Part shown: positions 27,588 through 37,128 of the stretch, piece after piece
How positions within the stretch are numbered: position 1 is the stretch's first letter
Layout: every line of letters begins with the position of its first letter
Source: Rhodothermales bacterium
Lineage (GTDB): Bacteria > Bacteroidota > Rhodothermia > Rhodothermales > UBA10348
Reading direction: 5' to 3'
DNA length: 64,000 nucleotides
NCBI GenBank assembly: GCA_017643395.1
Contig: JAEPNP010000001.1
Location: 1,261,806-1,325,805 of the forward strand
Made by a program: the position numbers and the translations under genes
The notes under the pieces: generated by a model
Told to the model about the DNA's origin: nothing
Seen by the model: the letters and a program-made list of their open reading frames with translations, nothing else
Databases searched by the model: none

Positions 27588-28625
27588 TCAGTTGCGGGGG
27601 GACTCGAATAAACCACCCGGCGTGCCCCCCGGCGACTTGCCGAACCGGCGGTAGGCCCTGGACGTCGCCACGCGCCCTCTCGGCGTGCGCTCCATAAGCC
27701 CTTCCTGAATCAGAAACGGCTCGTATACCTCCTCGAGCGTGCCGGCGTCCTCACCCACGGACACGGCAAGGTTGCCCAGCCCCGTCGGGCCGCCGTCGAA
27801 CTTCTCGATCAGTGTGGTCAGGATGCGCACATCCATCTCGTCGAGCCCGCTGGGGTCCACGTTGAGCGCGGTCAGCGTCTGATCCGCGATCTCGGATGTG
27901 ATGACCCCATCGCCCTTGACCTCTGCGAAATCCCGGGCGCGGCGCAGAAGTCGGTTGGCGATGCGGGGCGTGCCCCGACTGCGCCGTGCGATCTCGGAAG
28001 CACCGTCCTCGGAGATCCCGACACCCAGCAGGCCGGCAGAGCGCTCGACAATGCGCTGCAGCAGGTCCGGTGTGTAGTAGTCGTACCGAAAGTCGATGCC
28101 GAACCGGGCTCGGAGGGGGGCGGTGAGCAGCCCCTTTCGAGTGGTCGCACCCACCAGCGTGAAAGGCGGCAGTGCGATCTGCACGCTCCGGGCGTTCGGC
28201 CCCTGGTCAATCAGGATGTCGATGTGGTAGTCCTCCATCGCCGCGTAGAGGTATTCCTCGACGACCGGCGCCAGGCGGTGGATCTCATCGATAAACAGGA
28301 CCTCGCCTTCCTGCAGGTTGGTCAGAAGGCCTGCGATCGAAGCGGGCTTGTCGAGCACCGGACCGGAGGTGGTCTTGATGCGCACCCCCATCTCCTCGGC
28401 GATGATGTAGGCCAGCGTAGTCTTGCCCAAGCCGGGCGGTCCGGACAGCAGCACATGGTCCAGTGCCTCGCCGCGCGCCAACGCTGCTCTCATGAAGACG
28501 CGCAGGTTCTCCTTGATCTGCGCCTGCCCCACGAACTCATCCAGACTCTTGGGCCGGAGGGCTTTTTCGAGGTCCTCATCGCCTCGAATGGGGCTACCTG
28601 CCATGGCGCCTGCACGCTCGTTCAT
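27588..28625 (-). CDS. ruvB: Holliday junction branch migration helicase RuvB
   Basis: Hexameric AAA+ motor that drives branch migration with RuvA during recombination and repair. The 345-aa product is normal in length. The motifs are SLDEFVGQ near the N-terminus, Walker [12 protein letters not shown], Walker [10 protein letters not shown], sensor 1 VGATTRKG, the arginine finger in [13 protein letters not shown], and the winged-helix end [17 protein letters not shown]. It is divergent from the DUF3109 gene. Confidence 0.98.
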   Translation of the reverse strand: MNERAGAMAGSPIRGDEDLEKALRPKSLDEFVGQAQIKENLRVFMRAALARGEALDHVLLSGPPGLGKTTLAYIIAEEMGVRIKTTSGPVLDKPASIAGLLTNLQEGEVLFIDEIHRLAPVVEEYLYAAMEDYHIDILIDQGPNARSVQIALPPFTLVGATTRKGLLTAPLRARFGIDFRYDYYTPDLLQRIVERSAGLLGVGISEDGASEIARRSRGTPRIANRLLRRARDFAEVKGDGVITSEIADQTLTALNVDPSGLDEMDVRILTTLIEKFDGGPTGLGNLAVSVGEDAGTLEEVYEPFLIQEGLMERTPRGRVATSRAYRRFGKSPGGTPGGLFESPRN

Positions 28626-28721
28626 ATCGCCGAAATTGAGGCTCTGGAGCCGGTTTTTGCACCGCCCGCCTCATCGCACCCGAGTTGACAAACCCGGCCC
28701 CTCGGCCTACGTTGAGGCATC

Positions 28722-29303
28722 ATGTTTGCTGTGGGCAACATACTGATTTCCGATGACGTGGTAGACGCGCCGTTTGCCTGCAATCTGGGTGCGTGCCACG
28801 GCGCGTGTTGCGTGCATGGCGACAGCGGCGCGCCCCTCGAAGAGGACGAACTGCCCCTGATTGAACACGCGCTCAAAGTCGTCGGACACACCCTGCGTCC
28901 CGAAGCCCGCGAGGTCATCGCCCGTAAAGGACCGTGGGAGGAAACCAGTCCCGGCTATTATGCCACCACGTGTGTGGGCGATGCGGAGTGCGTCTTTGTG
29001 ACGTATGACGGCCCGGTGGCCAAGTGCGCCATCCAGAAAGCCCAGCAGGAGGGCAGACTGGAATTCGCCAAGCCCATCTCCTGCCACCTGTATCCCATCC
29101 GCATCGAAGACCTCGGTGACTACGAGGCGCTCAACTACGAGCGCGTGGACATCTGCAAGCCGGCCGTGCCCCACGGGAAACGAACCGGGACTCGATTGCC
29201 GAACTTCCTCAGGGATCCGTTGGTACGCAGGTATGGCGAGGATTGGTACGATCTCTTCATCGACGCCTGCGAAGAACGAAGCCGCATTCTTAACGGTCAG
29301 TAG
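28722..29303 (+). CDS. DUF3109 family cysteine-rich protein
   Basis: The 193-aa cytoplasmic protein matches the DUF3109 pattern: C-x3-GAC-x2-ACC-x3-GDSGAPL near the N-terminus, then CVFV near residue 90, KCAIQKA near residue 100, ISCHLYPIRI and later CKP. The conserved cysteines suggest a metal or Fe-S site, as in YkgJ-type proteins. The function is unknown. It lies directly before rpoN (5-nt gap), so the two are probably co-transcribed. Confidence 0.85.
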   Translation: MFAVGNILISDDVVDAPFACNLGACHGACCVHGDSGAPLEEDELPLIEHALKVVGHTLRPEAREVIARKGPWEETSPGYYATTCVGDAECVFVTYDGPVAKCAIQKAQQEGRLEFAKPISCHLYPIRIEDLGDYEALNYERVDICKPAVPHGKRTGTRLPNFLRDPLVRRYGEDWYDLFIDACEERSRILNGQ

Positions 29304-29308
29304 CGCAT

Positions 29309-30787
29309 ATGCTGAATCTCCAACAGAAACAGTCCCTGCAGCAGAAGCTGTCGCCGCAGCAGATACAGTACATCAAGCTGCTGCAACTGCCGACGCTCGC
29401 GCTGGAACAGCGCATCAAGGCGGAGATCGAGACGAATCCGCTGCTGGAGGAGGGGCTGGACGAGGAGGAGGAAGACCAGCAGGAACGCGCTGAAGCCAAG
29501 GACGAGGCGGATCAGCAGGACGACTCCAAGAACGAAGACGAAGACTACAACTGGGAGGAGTTGCTCCCGGACGCAGACGACCTCTACGGTCACAAAGCGC
29601 GTGTGGACTCCCAGGACGAGGAGGAGCGCAAGGAGATTCCCATGGCGGCCGGGGTCTCGATGGCTGAGCACCTGAAGGACCAGCTGTCGTTCCTGAATCT
29701 GACGGACGACCAGGAGTTGGTAGCCGAGCAGATTATCGGCTCCATCGATGAGGACGGCTACCTGCGGCGGCCGCTGGAGAGCATTATTGACGATGTGGCC
29801 TTCAACTACGGTGTACTCGTGGAGGAGGACGCCGTGGAGAAGGTGCTCAAGCGGATCCAGAAGCTGGAGCCTCTGGGCATCGCATCGCGGGATCTGCGCG
29901 AGTGCCTCATGGTGCAGCTGGAGGCCATGCCCGAGGATACGCCTGGGCGGACTGCTGCCCATCGCATGCTTGATCGGACCTACAAGGAGTTCACGATGAA
30001 GCATTTTGACCACATCATGCGCAAGCTCGAAATCGAACCGGACGAGCTCAAGGACGCGTATGATCTGGTCCAGCGGCTGAATCCCAAGCCGGGCGAAGGC
30101 GAGTTCACCGCTGCGCAGAATTACATCACGCCGGACTTCACGGTGCGCTATGACGAGGAGGAATTCCTCATCAGCCTGAACAACGGCAACACGCCGGAGC
30201 TGCGGGTTTCGAAGCAGTACCGGCAGATGCTCGAGCAGATAACCACCGAAAAGAAGCGCGGCAACACCGCCGGCGCGTTCGACTCGGAAACGCGCAACTT
30301 CCTGAAGTCAAAGCTGGAGTCCGCCAAGTGGTTTATCAACTCCATCCACCAGCGTCGGCACACGATGCTGAAGGTGATGGAGGCGATCGTGCAGATCCAG
30401 GATGAGTTCTTCAAGTTCGGCCACGGCTACCTGAAGCCGATGATCCTGAAGGACATCGCCGACATCATCCACATGGACATCTCCACGGTGAGCCGCGTGG
30501 TGAACGGCAAGTACGTGCAGTGTGACTTTGGCGTGTACGAGCTGAAGTACTTCTTTTCCGAGGGCCTGTCCACCGAGAGCGGCGAGGAGATCTCCAACAA
30601 GGAGGTCAAGGCCATCATCGAGCAGATCATCGGAGACGAGAACAAGCAGAAGCCGCTCTCCGATCAGAAGATTGCGACGATGCTGGAGGACAAGGGCTTC
30701 CAGATCGCGCGGCGCACGGTGACCAAGTACCGGGAGCAGCTCGGTATTCCTGTGGCGCGGCTGCGCAAAGAAATCGTGTTGTCGTGA
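29309..30787 (+). CDS. rpoN: RNA polymerase sigma-54 factor
   Basis: Alternative sigma factor that recognises -24/-12 promoters and needs an AAA+ activator. The 492-aa product has the Gln-rich region I (MLNLQQKQSLQQKLSPQQIQ as its first 20 residues), an acidic region II rich in Glu and Asp (45-110), the core-binding region, the helix-turn-helix (KDIADIIHMDISTVSRVVNGK) and the RpoN box ARRTVTKYRE at the C-terminus. The stop overlaps the next start as GTGA. No enhancer-binding activator lies in the window. A near-consensus sigma-54 promoter lies 1.7 kb downstream. Confidence 0.98.
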   Translation: MLNLQQKQSLQQKLSPQQIQYIKLLQLPTLALEQRIKAEIETNPLLEEGLDEEEEDQQERAEAKDEADQQDDSKNEDEDYNWEELLPDADDLYGHKARVDSQDEEERKEIPMAAGVSMAEHLKDQLSFLNLTDDQELVAEQIIGSIDEDGYLRRPLESIIDDVAFNYGVLVEEDAVEKVLKRIQKLEPLGIASRDLRECLMVQLEAMPEDTPGRTAAHRMLDRTYKEFTMKHFDHIMRKLEIEPDELKDAYDLVQRLNPKPGEGEFTAAQNYITPDFTVRYDEEEFLISLNNGNTPELRVSKQYRQMLEQITTEKKRGNTAGAFDSETRNFLKSKLESAKWFINSIHQRRHTMLKVMEAIVQIQDEFFKFGHGYLKPMILKDIADIIHMDISTVSRVVNGKYVQCDFGVYELKYFFSEGLSTESGEEISNKEVKAIIEQIIGDENKQKPLSDQKIATMLEDKGFQIARRTVTKYREQLGIPVARLRKEIVLS

Positions 30788-32259
30788 GCACCGAGGCCTA
30801 CTTCGAGCGGTTTCGGCAGGGGATCGTTGGCCATGACCACGATTTTGAGACGCCCTATGGGCGCAAGCAGCTGATCTACGCAGACTGGATTGCCTCGGGC
30901 CGGCTGTATGGGCCGATCGAGGACAAACTGCACGGCACGTTTGGTCCCTGGGTTGGGAATACGCATTCCGAGTCCTCGGTGACCGGGACGTCGATGACGC
31001 GTGCGTATCACGAGGCCAGGCACATCATCAAGCGGCACGTCAACGCGGGCCCGAATGATGTCATCATTGCCACGGGCAGCGGCATGACGGGCGTCATCAA
31101 CAAGCTCCAGCGGATCCTGGGATTGCGCATTCCTGAGCCGCTCATGCCGCACGTCAACGTGCCTGAGTCCGAGCGGCCTGTGATTCTCCTCACCCACATG
31201 GAGCACCACTCCAACCAGACGTCATGGCTGGAGACTATCGCCGATGTGCATTGGCTGGAGCCGATGCCCAACGGCGAGTGCTGCATGAAGACGCTGCGGG
31301 AGGCCGTGAAGCAGTACGAGGGCCGGCGGTTGATCGGCTCGTTCACGGCCTGCTCCAACGTGACGGGCGTGCGCACGCCGTATCACGAAATGGCGCGCAT
31401 CATGCACGAGGCCGGCGGGTTGTGTTTTGTCGACTTTGCAGCGTCGGCGCCCTACGACCCCATCGACATGCACCCGGAGGATGAGGCCGCGCGCCTCGAT
31501 GCGGTGTTCTTCAGCCCGCACAAGTTTCTGGGCGGTCCGGGAAGCGCAGGAATCATGGTCTTTGACTCGGCCCTGGATCCCAACCATGTGCCGGACGAGC
31601 CGGGCGGCGGCACGGTCGATTGGACGAACCCCTGGGGTGAGCACCGCTTTGTCTCCAACATCGAGGATCGCGAAGACGGAGGTACGCCCGCCTTCCTGCA
31701 GACCATTCGGGCCGCCCTCTGCATCAAGCTGAAAGAAGAGATCACGTGCGATGCGATCCATGTCCGCGAGAAGGAGCTGCTGGACCGGGCCTTTGAGGGG
31801 CTGGGAGAAATTCCCGGACTCGTGATCCTGGCGGAGCATCTGCGGGATCGTCTGGGTGTGATCTCCTTCTACTTTGAGGGCATTCACTACAACCTGGTCG
31901 TAAAGCTGCTCAATGACCGGTTTGGCATCCAGGTGCGCGGCGGCTGTTCGTGCGCCGGGACGTACGGACACTATCTGCTGCACGTCGATCCGGAGCATTC
32001 ACACCGGATTACGGACCGGATCAATGAAGGCGATCTGTCTGAGAAGCCGGGGTGGGTGCGCCTGTCCTTGCACCCCACCATGACTGATGCGGAGTTGGAG
32101 ATCGTGATCGATGCGCTCGCCGCCGTGCGCGCCAACATCACCGAGTGGGAGAAGGACTACCGGTACGATCCCAACACCAACGAGTATGTGCACCGCGAGG
32201 AGCGGGCGCTGCCGGTGGAGGAGTGGTTCTCGCTGGAGCGGGAAGGGGCAGCGCTGTAG
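30784..32259 (+). CDS. Class V aminotransferase / cysteine-desulfurase-like PLP enzyme
   Basis: The 491-aa fold-type I PLP enzyme resembles SufS/selenocysteine-lyase relatives but is longer (typically about 400 aa). The PLP lysine is in FFSPHKFLGGPGS. A cysteine-rich turn, RGGCSCAGTYGHYLL, is in the position of the substrate-sulfur cysteine, and motifs HMEHHSNQTSW and CSNVTG support the family. Desulfurase activity is possible but not proven. The GTG start overlaps the rpoN stop as GTGA, so expression is tied to sigma-54. No suf or isc scaffold genes are nearby. Confidence 0.85.
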   Translation: MSTEAYFERFRQGIVGHDHDFETPYGRKQLIYADWIASGRLYGPIEDKLHGTFGPWVGNTHSESSVTGTSMTRAYHEARHIIKRHVNAGPNDVIIATGSGMTGVINKLQRILGLRIPEPLMPHVNVPESERPVILLTHMEHHSNQTSWLETIADVHWLEPMPNGECCMKTLREAVKQYEGRRLIGSFTACSNVTGVRTPYHEMARIMHEAGGLCFVDFAASAPYDPIDMHPEDEAARLDAVFFSPHKFLGGPGSAGIMVFDSALDPNHVPDEPGGGTVDWTNPWGEHRFVSNIEDREDGGTPAFLQTIRAALCIKLKEEITCDAIHVREKELLDRAFEGLGEIPGLVILAEHLRDRLGVISFYFEGIHYNLVVKLLNDRFGIQVRGGCSCAGTYGHYLLHVDPEHSHRITDRINEGDLSEKPGWVRLSLHPTMTDAELEIVIDALAAVRANITEWEKDYRYDPNTNEYVHREERALPVEEWFSLEREGAAL

Positions 32260-32502
32260 GACGGGCGCTCGACAGGCTGTCAGAGCCCGGGTTTGCGGAA
32301 GGCACCCAGAGCGCTCCGCCTGTCTCATTCTGACGTCCTGAAACGTCGACAATCGGTCGCTTACTTCCGGCGATCCGCGTTTGCGAGACAGCCGCGTTAC
32401 AAAACGCGGACGAAACGCCTCTGGTTAAAAAGGGTCATTGCGGCGCGTTTTGGGCGGTTAATACACCATCCGTGGCCCCGTTGCGGCCCCGTTGTGTTTT
32501 TT

Positions 32503-32517
32503 TGGCACGGTGTTCGC
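32503..32517 (+). promoter_or_regulatory. Predicted sigma-54 (-24/-12) promoter
   Basis: TGGCACGGTGTTCGC matches the TGGCACG-N4-TTGC consensus at all fixed positions but one (C for T before the -12 GC). The essential GG (32504-32505) and GC (32516-32517) are correctly spaced. Transcription would start near 32529, giving a leader of about 37 nt before the ATG at 32566. A T-run precedes the -24 box. Confidence 0.7.
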
Positions 32518-32565
32518 TTCATCTGGAGCGAAACACTTTCCACCACGCTTCCAAGGGTGTTAACC

Positions 32566-32820
32566 ATGGCTTCCGCAAATCTCACTCCTTCCGGTTCCTC
32601 GATGTCGAATCTGCTGACCCTATACATGCAGGGGCAGATCACCGAACGTCAGTGGAAACGCATGATGCGCATTATGGACTCTCGCAAGGCGAGCAAGACC
32701 GAGCGCATGGCAATGGCCCGCTACTTCAGAGACGTGGTCTCTGAAAAGGGCTCCTCAGCTCTCCGTATGCCCAAGCTCGGAGAAGTCAACGACATGCTGG
32801 GCTACGCACGCAATTCCTAA
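32566..32820 (+). CDS. Small basic protein of unknown function, probably sigma-54 dependent
   Basis: The 84-aa product is rich in Met, Ser, Arg and Lys. Predicted helices are NLLTLYMQGQITERQWKRMM and TERMAMARYFRDVV, with no signal peptide or membrane segment. I recognise no family. The frame is open upstream to 32293, but the ATG at 32566 is supported by the sigma-54 promoter ending at 32517. The 306 nt before it (32260-32565) hold no other gene. It forms its own transcription unit, closed by a strong terminator. Confidence 0.7.
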   Translation: MASANLTPSGSSMSNLLTLYMQGQITERQWKRMMRIMDSRKASKTERMAMARYFRDVVSEKGSSALRMPKLGEVNDMLGYARNS

Positions 32821-32914
32821 TCGTCGAAGCAGGTTTCTATACACACTACCTCCTCCTGTGTGTCTTGAACGTCCGCAACGGTGGGTGATGCGGACTGTTC
32901 ACCCTTCGACGTTG

Positions 32915-32958
32915 AGGCCGGGCGCTTTTGGAAGCGGCGCCTGGCCTCTCTCTTTTTT
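32915..32958 (+). terminator. Rho-independent terminator of the small gene
   Basis: AGGCCGGGCGC (from 32915) pairs with GCGCCTGGCCT (32937-32947, one G-U pair), with an inner CGCTT/AAGCG extension, followed by CTCTCTTTTTT. It lies 94 nt after the small gene's stop. Confidence 0.8.
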
Positions 32959-32996
32959 GGGGCAGGGAGTTGCACGACTCTCGCACGGCACCCTGC

Positions 32997-33872
32997 CTAC
33001 CCCTCAGCTCCGAACGCTGAGACGGTCGCAGTAGCCTGGGCGATGGCGCCCCACTCCGAGTCGAGCACCTCCTCATGCAGGGCGACTTCGGAGCCGATCC
33101 AGCCGATGGTCACGAACTGGCGGGCGAGCAGAAGGACCTGCTGAATGAGGAACGTAAGGAAGCCTAGCCCGAGTGCGGCTTCAAGCGGAGCCGGGCCCAC
33201 GGCCAGCAGCAAGGCCGGGCCGAACCAGACCACGTAAAGCAGGTGCGCGCTCAGTCGCCGCAGCGGGAACGACACCCCGAAGAACACTGCCTTGATAACG
33301 GACAAGTCCCGCGCAGCAAGCCCGATGCGCGCATAGTCGAGCATCATGTCCATCGCTGCGAGGCCGAAGATCCAGAGCGTCGGTACGAACACGAGCGAGG
33401 TCCAGAACACGACCACTTCGCCGCCGCCGCCAGCTGCAAGTACCAAACCAAGGACCGCCATGACCACGGTCCAGACCAGTGCGACCAGTGCAAAGATGGC
33501 CGTGACTCCCAGCCCCGGCCAGAACCAGGAAGACGCACCCGTCCAGAAGCTCCTCGCGCCTCCGTCCCGCAGCGCGTGTGCCAGGCCCACCCCACTCAGC
33601 GCCGACCAGACCAACCAAACCGGGAAGACGGCAACGAGCATGCCGAGGAGACTTGCGACGACGCCGCGATTCTGGAGGAAGAAGTCCACCAAGAGCACGG
33701 CATTCAGTGGCTCGTCGCCAAAGCCTGACTCGGAGAATGAGGCGTCGATTGCCGCACCCACAGGAGTAGCGATCAACCAGGCAAGAGTGAGTTGCACCGC
33801 CCAGAGCAACACGGCCAGTCCGGGCCGCGCTCGCATAGTCTGAATGCCGGTGGAGAGGGGACGGGCAATCAT
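32997..33872 (-). CDS. Integral membrane protein of unknown function
   Basis: The 291-aa product has about six predicted membrane segments, including LAVLLWAVQLTLAWLIATPV, VVASLLGMLVAVFPVWLVW and FALVALVWTVVMAVLGLVLA. No catalytic motif is recognised. The ATG at 33872 overlaps the stop of the M1 peptidase gene as TGATG, so the two are translationally coupled, which suggests that they act on the same envelope process. The longer frame starting at 34085 would overlap the peptidase gene by 214 nt and is rejected. Confidence 0.8.
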   Translation of the reverse strand: MIARPLSTGIQTMRARPGLAVLLWAVQLTLAWLIATPVGAAIDASFSESGFGDEPLNAVLLVDFFLQNRGVVASLLGMLVAVFPVWLVWSALSGVGLAHALRDGGARSFWTGASSWFWPGLGVTAIFALVALVWTVVMAVLGLVLAAGGGGEVVVFWTSLVFVPTLWIFGLAAMDMMLDYARIGLAARDLSVIKAVFFGVSFPLRRLSAHLLYVVWFGPALLLAVGPAPLEAALGLGFLTFLIQQVLLLARQFVTIGWIGSEVALHEEVLDSEWGAIAQATATVSAFGAEG

Positions 33873-35860
33873 CAGAACAGGCCGGAAAAGAGAAGCAGGA
33901 TCTGCTGGACGCGTGAGGCGAAGGCGCGTCTTTGCGCACTGCCTGGTGAGTCGCCTCGCAATGCCTGTCCGTTGTTGAGTCGGTTGATCTCCAGCGTGAG
34001 CGCATCGTCCGGATCGATCACCGCCTTCCGAAGCCTGGAATCTCCGGTGTGCGAGAACGTGCGCCAGGCATCCTGACCATCCCATCGGAAATCCCGTGTG
34101 CTTCCGTCCTCAAACTCCATGCGCACCGTCGTCGGCACATGGCCGTCCAGAACGCGCTGCACCACTACACGGCTGCGCCAGCTCTCCGTAGAGTCCCTGG
34201 ACTCAACCTGGTTGGACGTTGCCGAATCCATGCGGTAGTCGAGCACAGCGGATCCGTACACGTACTGATCAAAGAACCAGTCCATGTCCTGTCCGGACGT
34301 GCGCTCCAGTGTCGCCTGGAGGTCCCGCGTGGTCGGGTGGCGAAACGCCCACTCGTCGTAGTAGGCCCGGAGAAACTCCCGCATGGTGTCCCAGCCCAGG
34401 AGACCCTCCAACGTATTCATCACCGTGGCCGGCTTTGAGTAGGAGTTGCGCCCGTAGTCGGAGGAGTAGCGATACTGCCACGACCAGGTGTCGAGCGTGC
34501 CGCGCGACGGATCCTGGTGGGCGTAGACCAAACGGTGAAGGTCCTTGCCACCGAGCGTGAGGCCGGGCAGTTGAATGGCCCCCCCGAAGGCATCGTCCAT
34601 GATGCGGCTCTCGAGGTAGGAGTTCATGCCTTCGTCCAACCAGGCCTCCTCGAACTCGTTGCTGGCCAGCATGCCGTAGAAGTACTGGTGCCCGAACTCG
34701 TGCACGGTCACGAGCTCCAGGGACTTCACCCACTCGGGCAGCATGTAGTTGGTCCCGCAGGTGATCAGCGTCGGGTACTCCATGCCGTTCGAGCCGCCAA
34801 TCCCATCGACCAATGTCAGTGTCGTATAGGGGTACGGGCCCACCCAATCGTCGAATCGTTCGAGCGATGCGATAGCTGCATCGAAGTGACGCCGCCGCTG
34901 GGTCTCGGTGTCGTGCTCGGGGCGCAGCAGCAACCTCAGGTTGACGTGTCGCCAGGTTTCCGTGTACTCGCGATAGCCTTCGTAGGCCGTCCACGCGAAG
35001 TCGTGCACATCCTCGGCCAGATAACGCACGGTCTTTTCGCCCCAAACGAGATCCTCGGAGACCTCGACACCGCTCGCGCCCACCACATAGGAGCGGGGTA
35101 CGCGCAGGGTCACGTCGTATGTACCGAAGTCCGCATAGAACTCCGAGTTGGCGTGGAACTGATGGGCGTTCCACTGTCCTGTCTCCGCGTCCAGGGGTAC
35201 ATAGCGCTGTCCGGGCACTTCGTAGACGGCGATCTTCGGAAACCATTGCGCCACGAAAAAGAAGGGGCGACCATCGCTGTCTTCCAGCCAGCCCGTGCGC
35301 GCCGTGATGCGCGGAAGGCGACTCTCGAATTCCAGGTCCAGCGTGATGGTCTCGCCGGGCTGCACGGCCTGCGGCAGAGTGACGGCCATCACCGTCTCGT
35401 CCCGCGCGTTGCCGTCGTTGGGTTGGATGAATCGCATCTGGCCCGTCAGGTCCTGCGGAGCGCCCGAGTAGGGCAGCGCACCGGCCAGGTCGGCCGGCAA
35501 CTCGCCGGCGATTTCCATGCGGGTGATCTCAACGCCGCCCCATCGATCACTGCGCTCATCCGAGAATCCTCGGTGTTCACCGCCGCTCTCGTTCTGAAAG
35601 GTGGAGCCCGGCTTGAATGCGTTCAGATAGAGATGGAATCGTAGCTCGTCGACCGGCGTGTTGCCCGGGTTTCGCCAGGTCAGGCGCTGCGACCCGGTGA
35701 CGGTTCTTGCCTCCGGGTCGAGCGTGACGTCCATCTGGTAGGACACCCGCCGCTCGGACAGCGGTTCGTCTGAGGTGGTCTGCGCCACGGCCATAGTCGC
35801 CGGCAGCATCAGTGCCGCCAGCAGCGCCGGCAAGAACATTTGGGGGTGCCTGCGATTCAT
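33872..35860 (-). CDS. Secreted M1-family zinc metallopeptidase
   Basis: The 662-aa gluzincin aminopeptidase has a signal peptide (cleavage near AVAQTT), the zinc motif HEFGH (387-391) with the third ligand E410 in WLDEG, and a GMEYP segment in place of the M1 exopeptidase loop GGMEN. It probably degrades peptides in the periplasm or outside the cell. No sorting domain is seen at the C-terminus. It lies 32 nt from the divergent HMG-CoA-lyase-like gene and is coupled to the membrane protein downstream. Confidence 0.9.
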   Translation of the reverse strand: MNRRHPQMFLPALLAALMLPATMAVAQTTSDEPLSERRVSYQMDVTLDPEARTVTGSQRLTWRNPGNTPVDELRFHLYLNAFKPGSTFQNESGGEHRGFSDERSDRWGGVEITRMEIAGELPADLAGALPYSGAPQDLTGQMRFIQPNDGNARDETVMAVTLPQAVQPGETITLDLEFESRLPRITARTGWLEDSDGRPFFFVAQWFPKIAVYEVPGQRYVPLDAETGQWNAHQFHANSEFYADFGTYDVTLRVPRSYVVGASGVEVSEDLVWGEKTVRYLAEDVHDFAWTAYEGYREYTETWRHVNLRLLLRPEHDTETQRRRHFDAAIASLERFDDWVGPYPYTTLTLVDGIGGSNGMEYPTLITCGTNYMLPEWVKSLELVTVHEFGHQYFYGMLASNEFEEAWLDEGMNSYLESRIMDDAFGGAIQLPGLTLGGKDLHRLVYAHQDPSRGTLDTWSWQYRYSSDYGRNSYSKPATVMNTLEGLLGWDTMREFLRAYYDEWAFRHPTTRDLQATLERTSGQDMDWFFDQYVYGSAVLDYRMDSATSNQVESRDSTESWRSRVVVQRVLDGHVPTTVRMEFEDGSTRDFRWDGQDAWRTFSHTGDSRLRKAVIDPDDALTLEINRLNNGQALRGDSPGSAQRRAFASRVQQILLLFSGLF

Positions 35861-35892
35861 GGCCGCAGATTACGAATCCGTGGGCGGGAGGT

Positions 35893-36786
35893 ATGGCCGA
35901 TTTCGTTGAACTCTGTGAGGTAGGGCCGCGGGACGGCTTCCAGTTCGAGGCGACGCCCATCCCCACGGCGTTCAAGCTGAGGGTCATCCGAGGACTCATG
36001 GCCGCGGGTGTCAGGCGGATACAGGCCACCTCATTCGTGCACCCGAAGTGGGTGCCGCAGATGGCAGACGCGGAGGTGGTGCTGGAGGCCTTGCTCCCGG
36101 AGGCCTCGCAATACGGCACGACCCTCACCGCGCTTGCCCTGAATGTGAAGGGCGTGGAGCGGGCTGTCGCGGCAGGCGTCGGCACGGTGGATCTCTCGAT
36201 CGCACTCAACGAGCAGCACGCGAAGGACAACGCCAACATGAGCGTGCAGCAGGGCATCGACGCTGCTCACGCCATGCTTGACGCGGCGGCGCAGGCCGGG
36301 GTTGCCGCACAGCTAGGTCTGCAGACCGTGTGGGGCTATCAGGAGCCTGACGATACGCTACTGGCTCGTGTGCGCGAGGTGGTCGCAGCGTTTGCTGACC
36401 GCGACCTGGAGTCGCTATCGCTGGCGGATTCCACCGGAATGGCTAGTCCTGTGACCATCAAGCGCACGGTTGAGGCCGTGCGGGCGGCGGCGCCCGGCGT
36501 GGACCTGGTACTTCACCTGCACGATACGCGCGGCCTGGGTATGGCGAATGTCGCTGCCGCCATAGAAGCTGGGGTGCGGCGGTTCGACACCTCTCTTGGC
36601 GGCCTTGGCGGCTGCCCGTTCATACCCGGCGCTACCGGCAACATCGCCACCGAGGACACAGCGTATCTGGTCGGGCGATTGGGTCTGCGCCACGGCCTGG
36701 ACGTTCCGGGTGTCGCTGCGATCAGCCGGGCCGTCGAGGATCACGTTGGGCATGCGCTGTCGGGGCGCATGTATCGCCTGGTGTAG
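35893..36786 (+). CDS. Hydroxymethylglutaryl-CoA lyase-like enzyme
   Basis: The 297-aa TIM-barrel enzyme is of the HMGL/DRE-TIM family, which cleaves HMG-CoA or related acyl-CoAs using a divalent metal. The motifs are CEVGPRDGFQ (catalytic Arg and metal-binding Asp), TSFVHPKWVPQ, HLHDTRGLG (metal histidines) and the flexible cysteine loop GGLGGCPFIPGATGN. The length is typical. The ATG at 35893 follows a GGGAGG ribosome-binding site within 6 nt, deciding the start over 35812. It may serve leucine breakdown, though no partner genes are adjacent. Confidence 0.9.
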   Translation: MADFVELCEVGPRDGFQFEATPIPTAFKLRVIRGLMAAGVRRIQATSFVHPKWVPQMADAEVVLEALLPEASQYGTTLTALALNVKGVERAVAAGVGTVDLSIALNEQHAKDNANMSVQQGIDAAHAMLDAAAQAGVAAQLGLQTVWGYQEPDDTLLARVREVVAAFADRDLESLSLADSTGMASPVTIKRTVEAVRAAAPGVDLVLHLHDTRGLGMANVAAAIEAGVRRFDTSLGGLGGCPFIPGATGNIATEDTAYLVGRLGLRHGLDVPGVAAISRAVEDHVGHALSGRMYRLV

Positions 36787-36875
36787 GGTCGAAGCGGGAC
36801 TGGCCGTTCAGCGCGCCGATCTGGCCTTGTCGGCCGCTGATCCGGCCTTTGCGGCGCGCCGAAGCGGGACTGGCC

Positions 36876-37040
36876 GCGGGCCGATCCGGCGGCGACATGG
36901 AATCGAGGCCCTCGATCCCATCTCCCGCCGGGCCGTAGCGGACCCTGTTGTGTAATCCGGCCGTCGTTTTCGACTTAGCCGCGCTTGAAATCGGGCCAGA
37001 GGTGGGATTCAGCCCTGATTTTCCATGTTGGTGGCCGGCC
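36876..37040 (+). repeat. 165-bp direct repeat, copy 1
   Basis: It differs from copy 2 (offset 253 bp) at three positions by direct reading. It contains the palindrome ATCGAGG-C-CCTCGAT at 36902-36916. It encodes no convincing protein. Confidence 0.9.
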
Positions 37041-37128
37041 TCGCGGCCCCCGCAGCCCAAGCGCCCGGCCCGGCGTGCCGCTACGGCCCCGCGCCCCGGC
37101 CCGGCGTGCCGCGGCCGCCGCGCCCAAC

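Noticed and set aside
32293-32565. 91-residue N-terminal extension of the 84-aa protein
   Set aside because: The frame crosses the predicted sigma-54 promoter, and its composition is unlike the downstream part.
33873-34085. 71-residue extension of the membrane protein into the M1 peptidase gene
   Set aside because: It would overlap a well-supported gene, and the TGATG junction gives a natural start.
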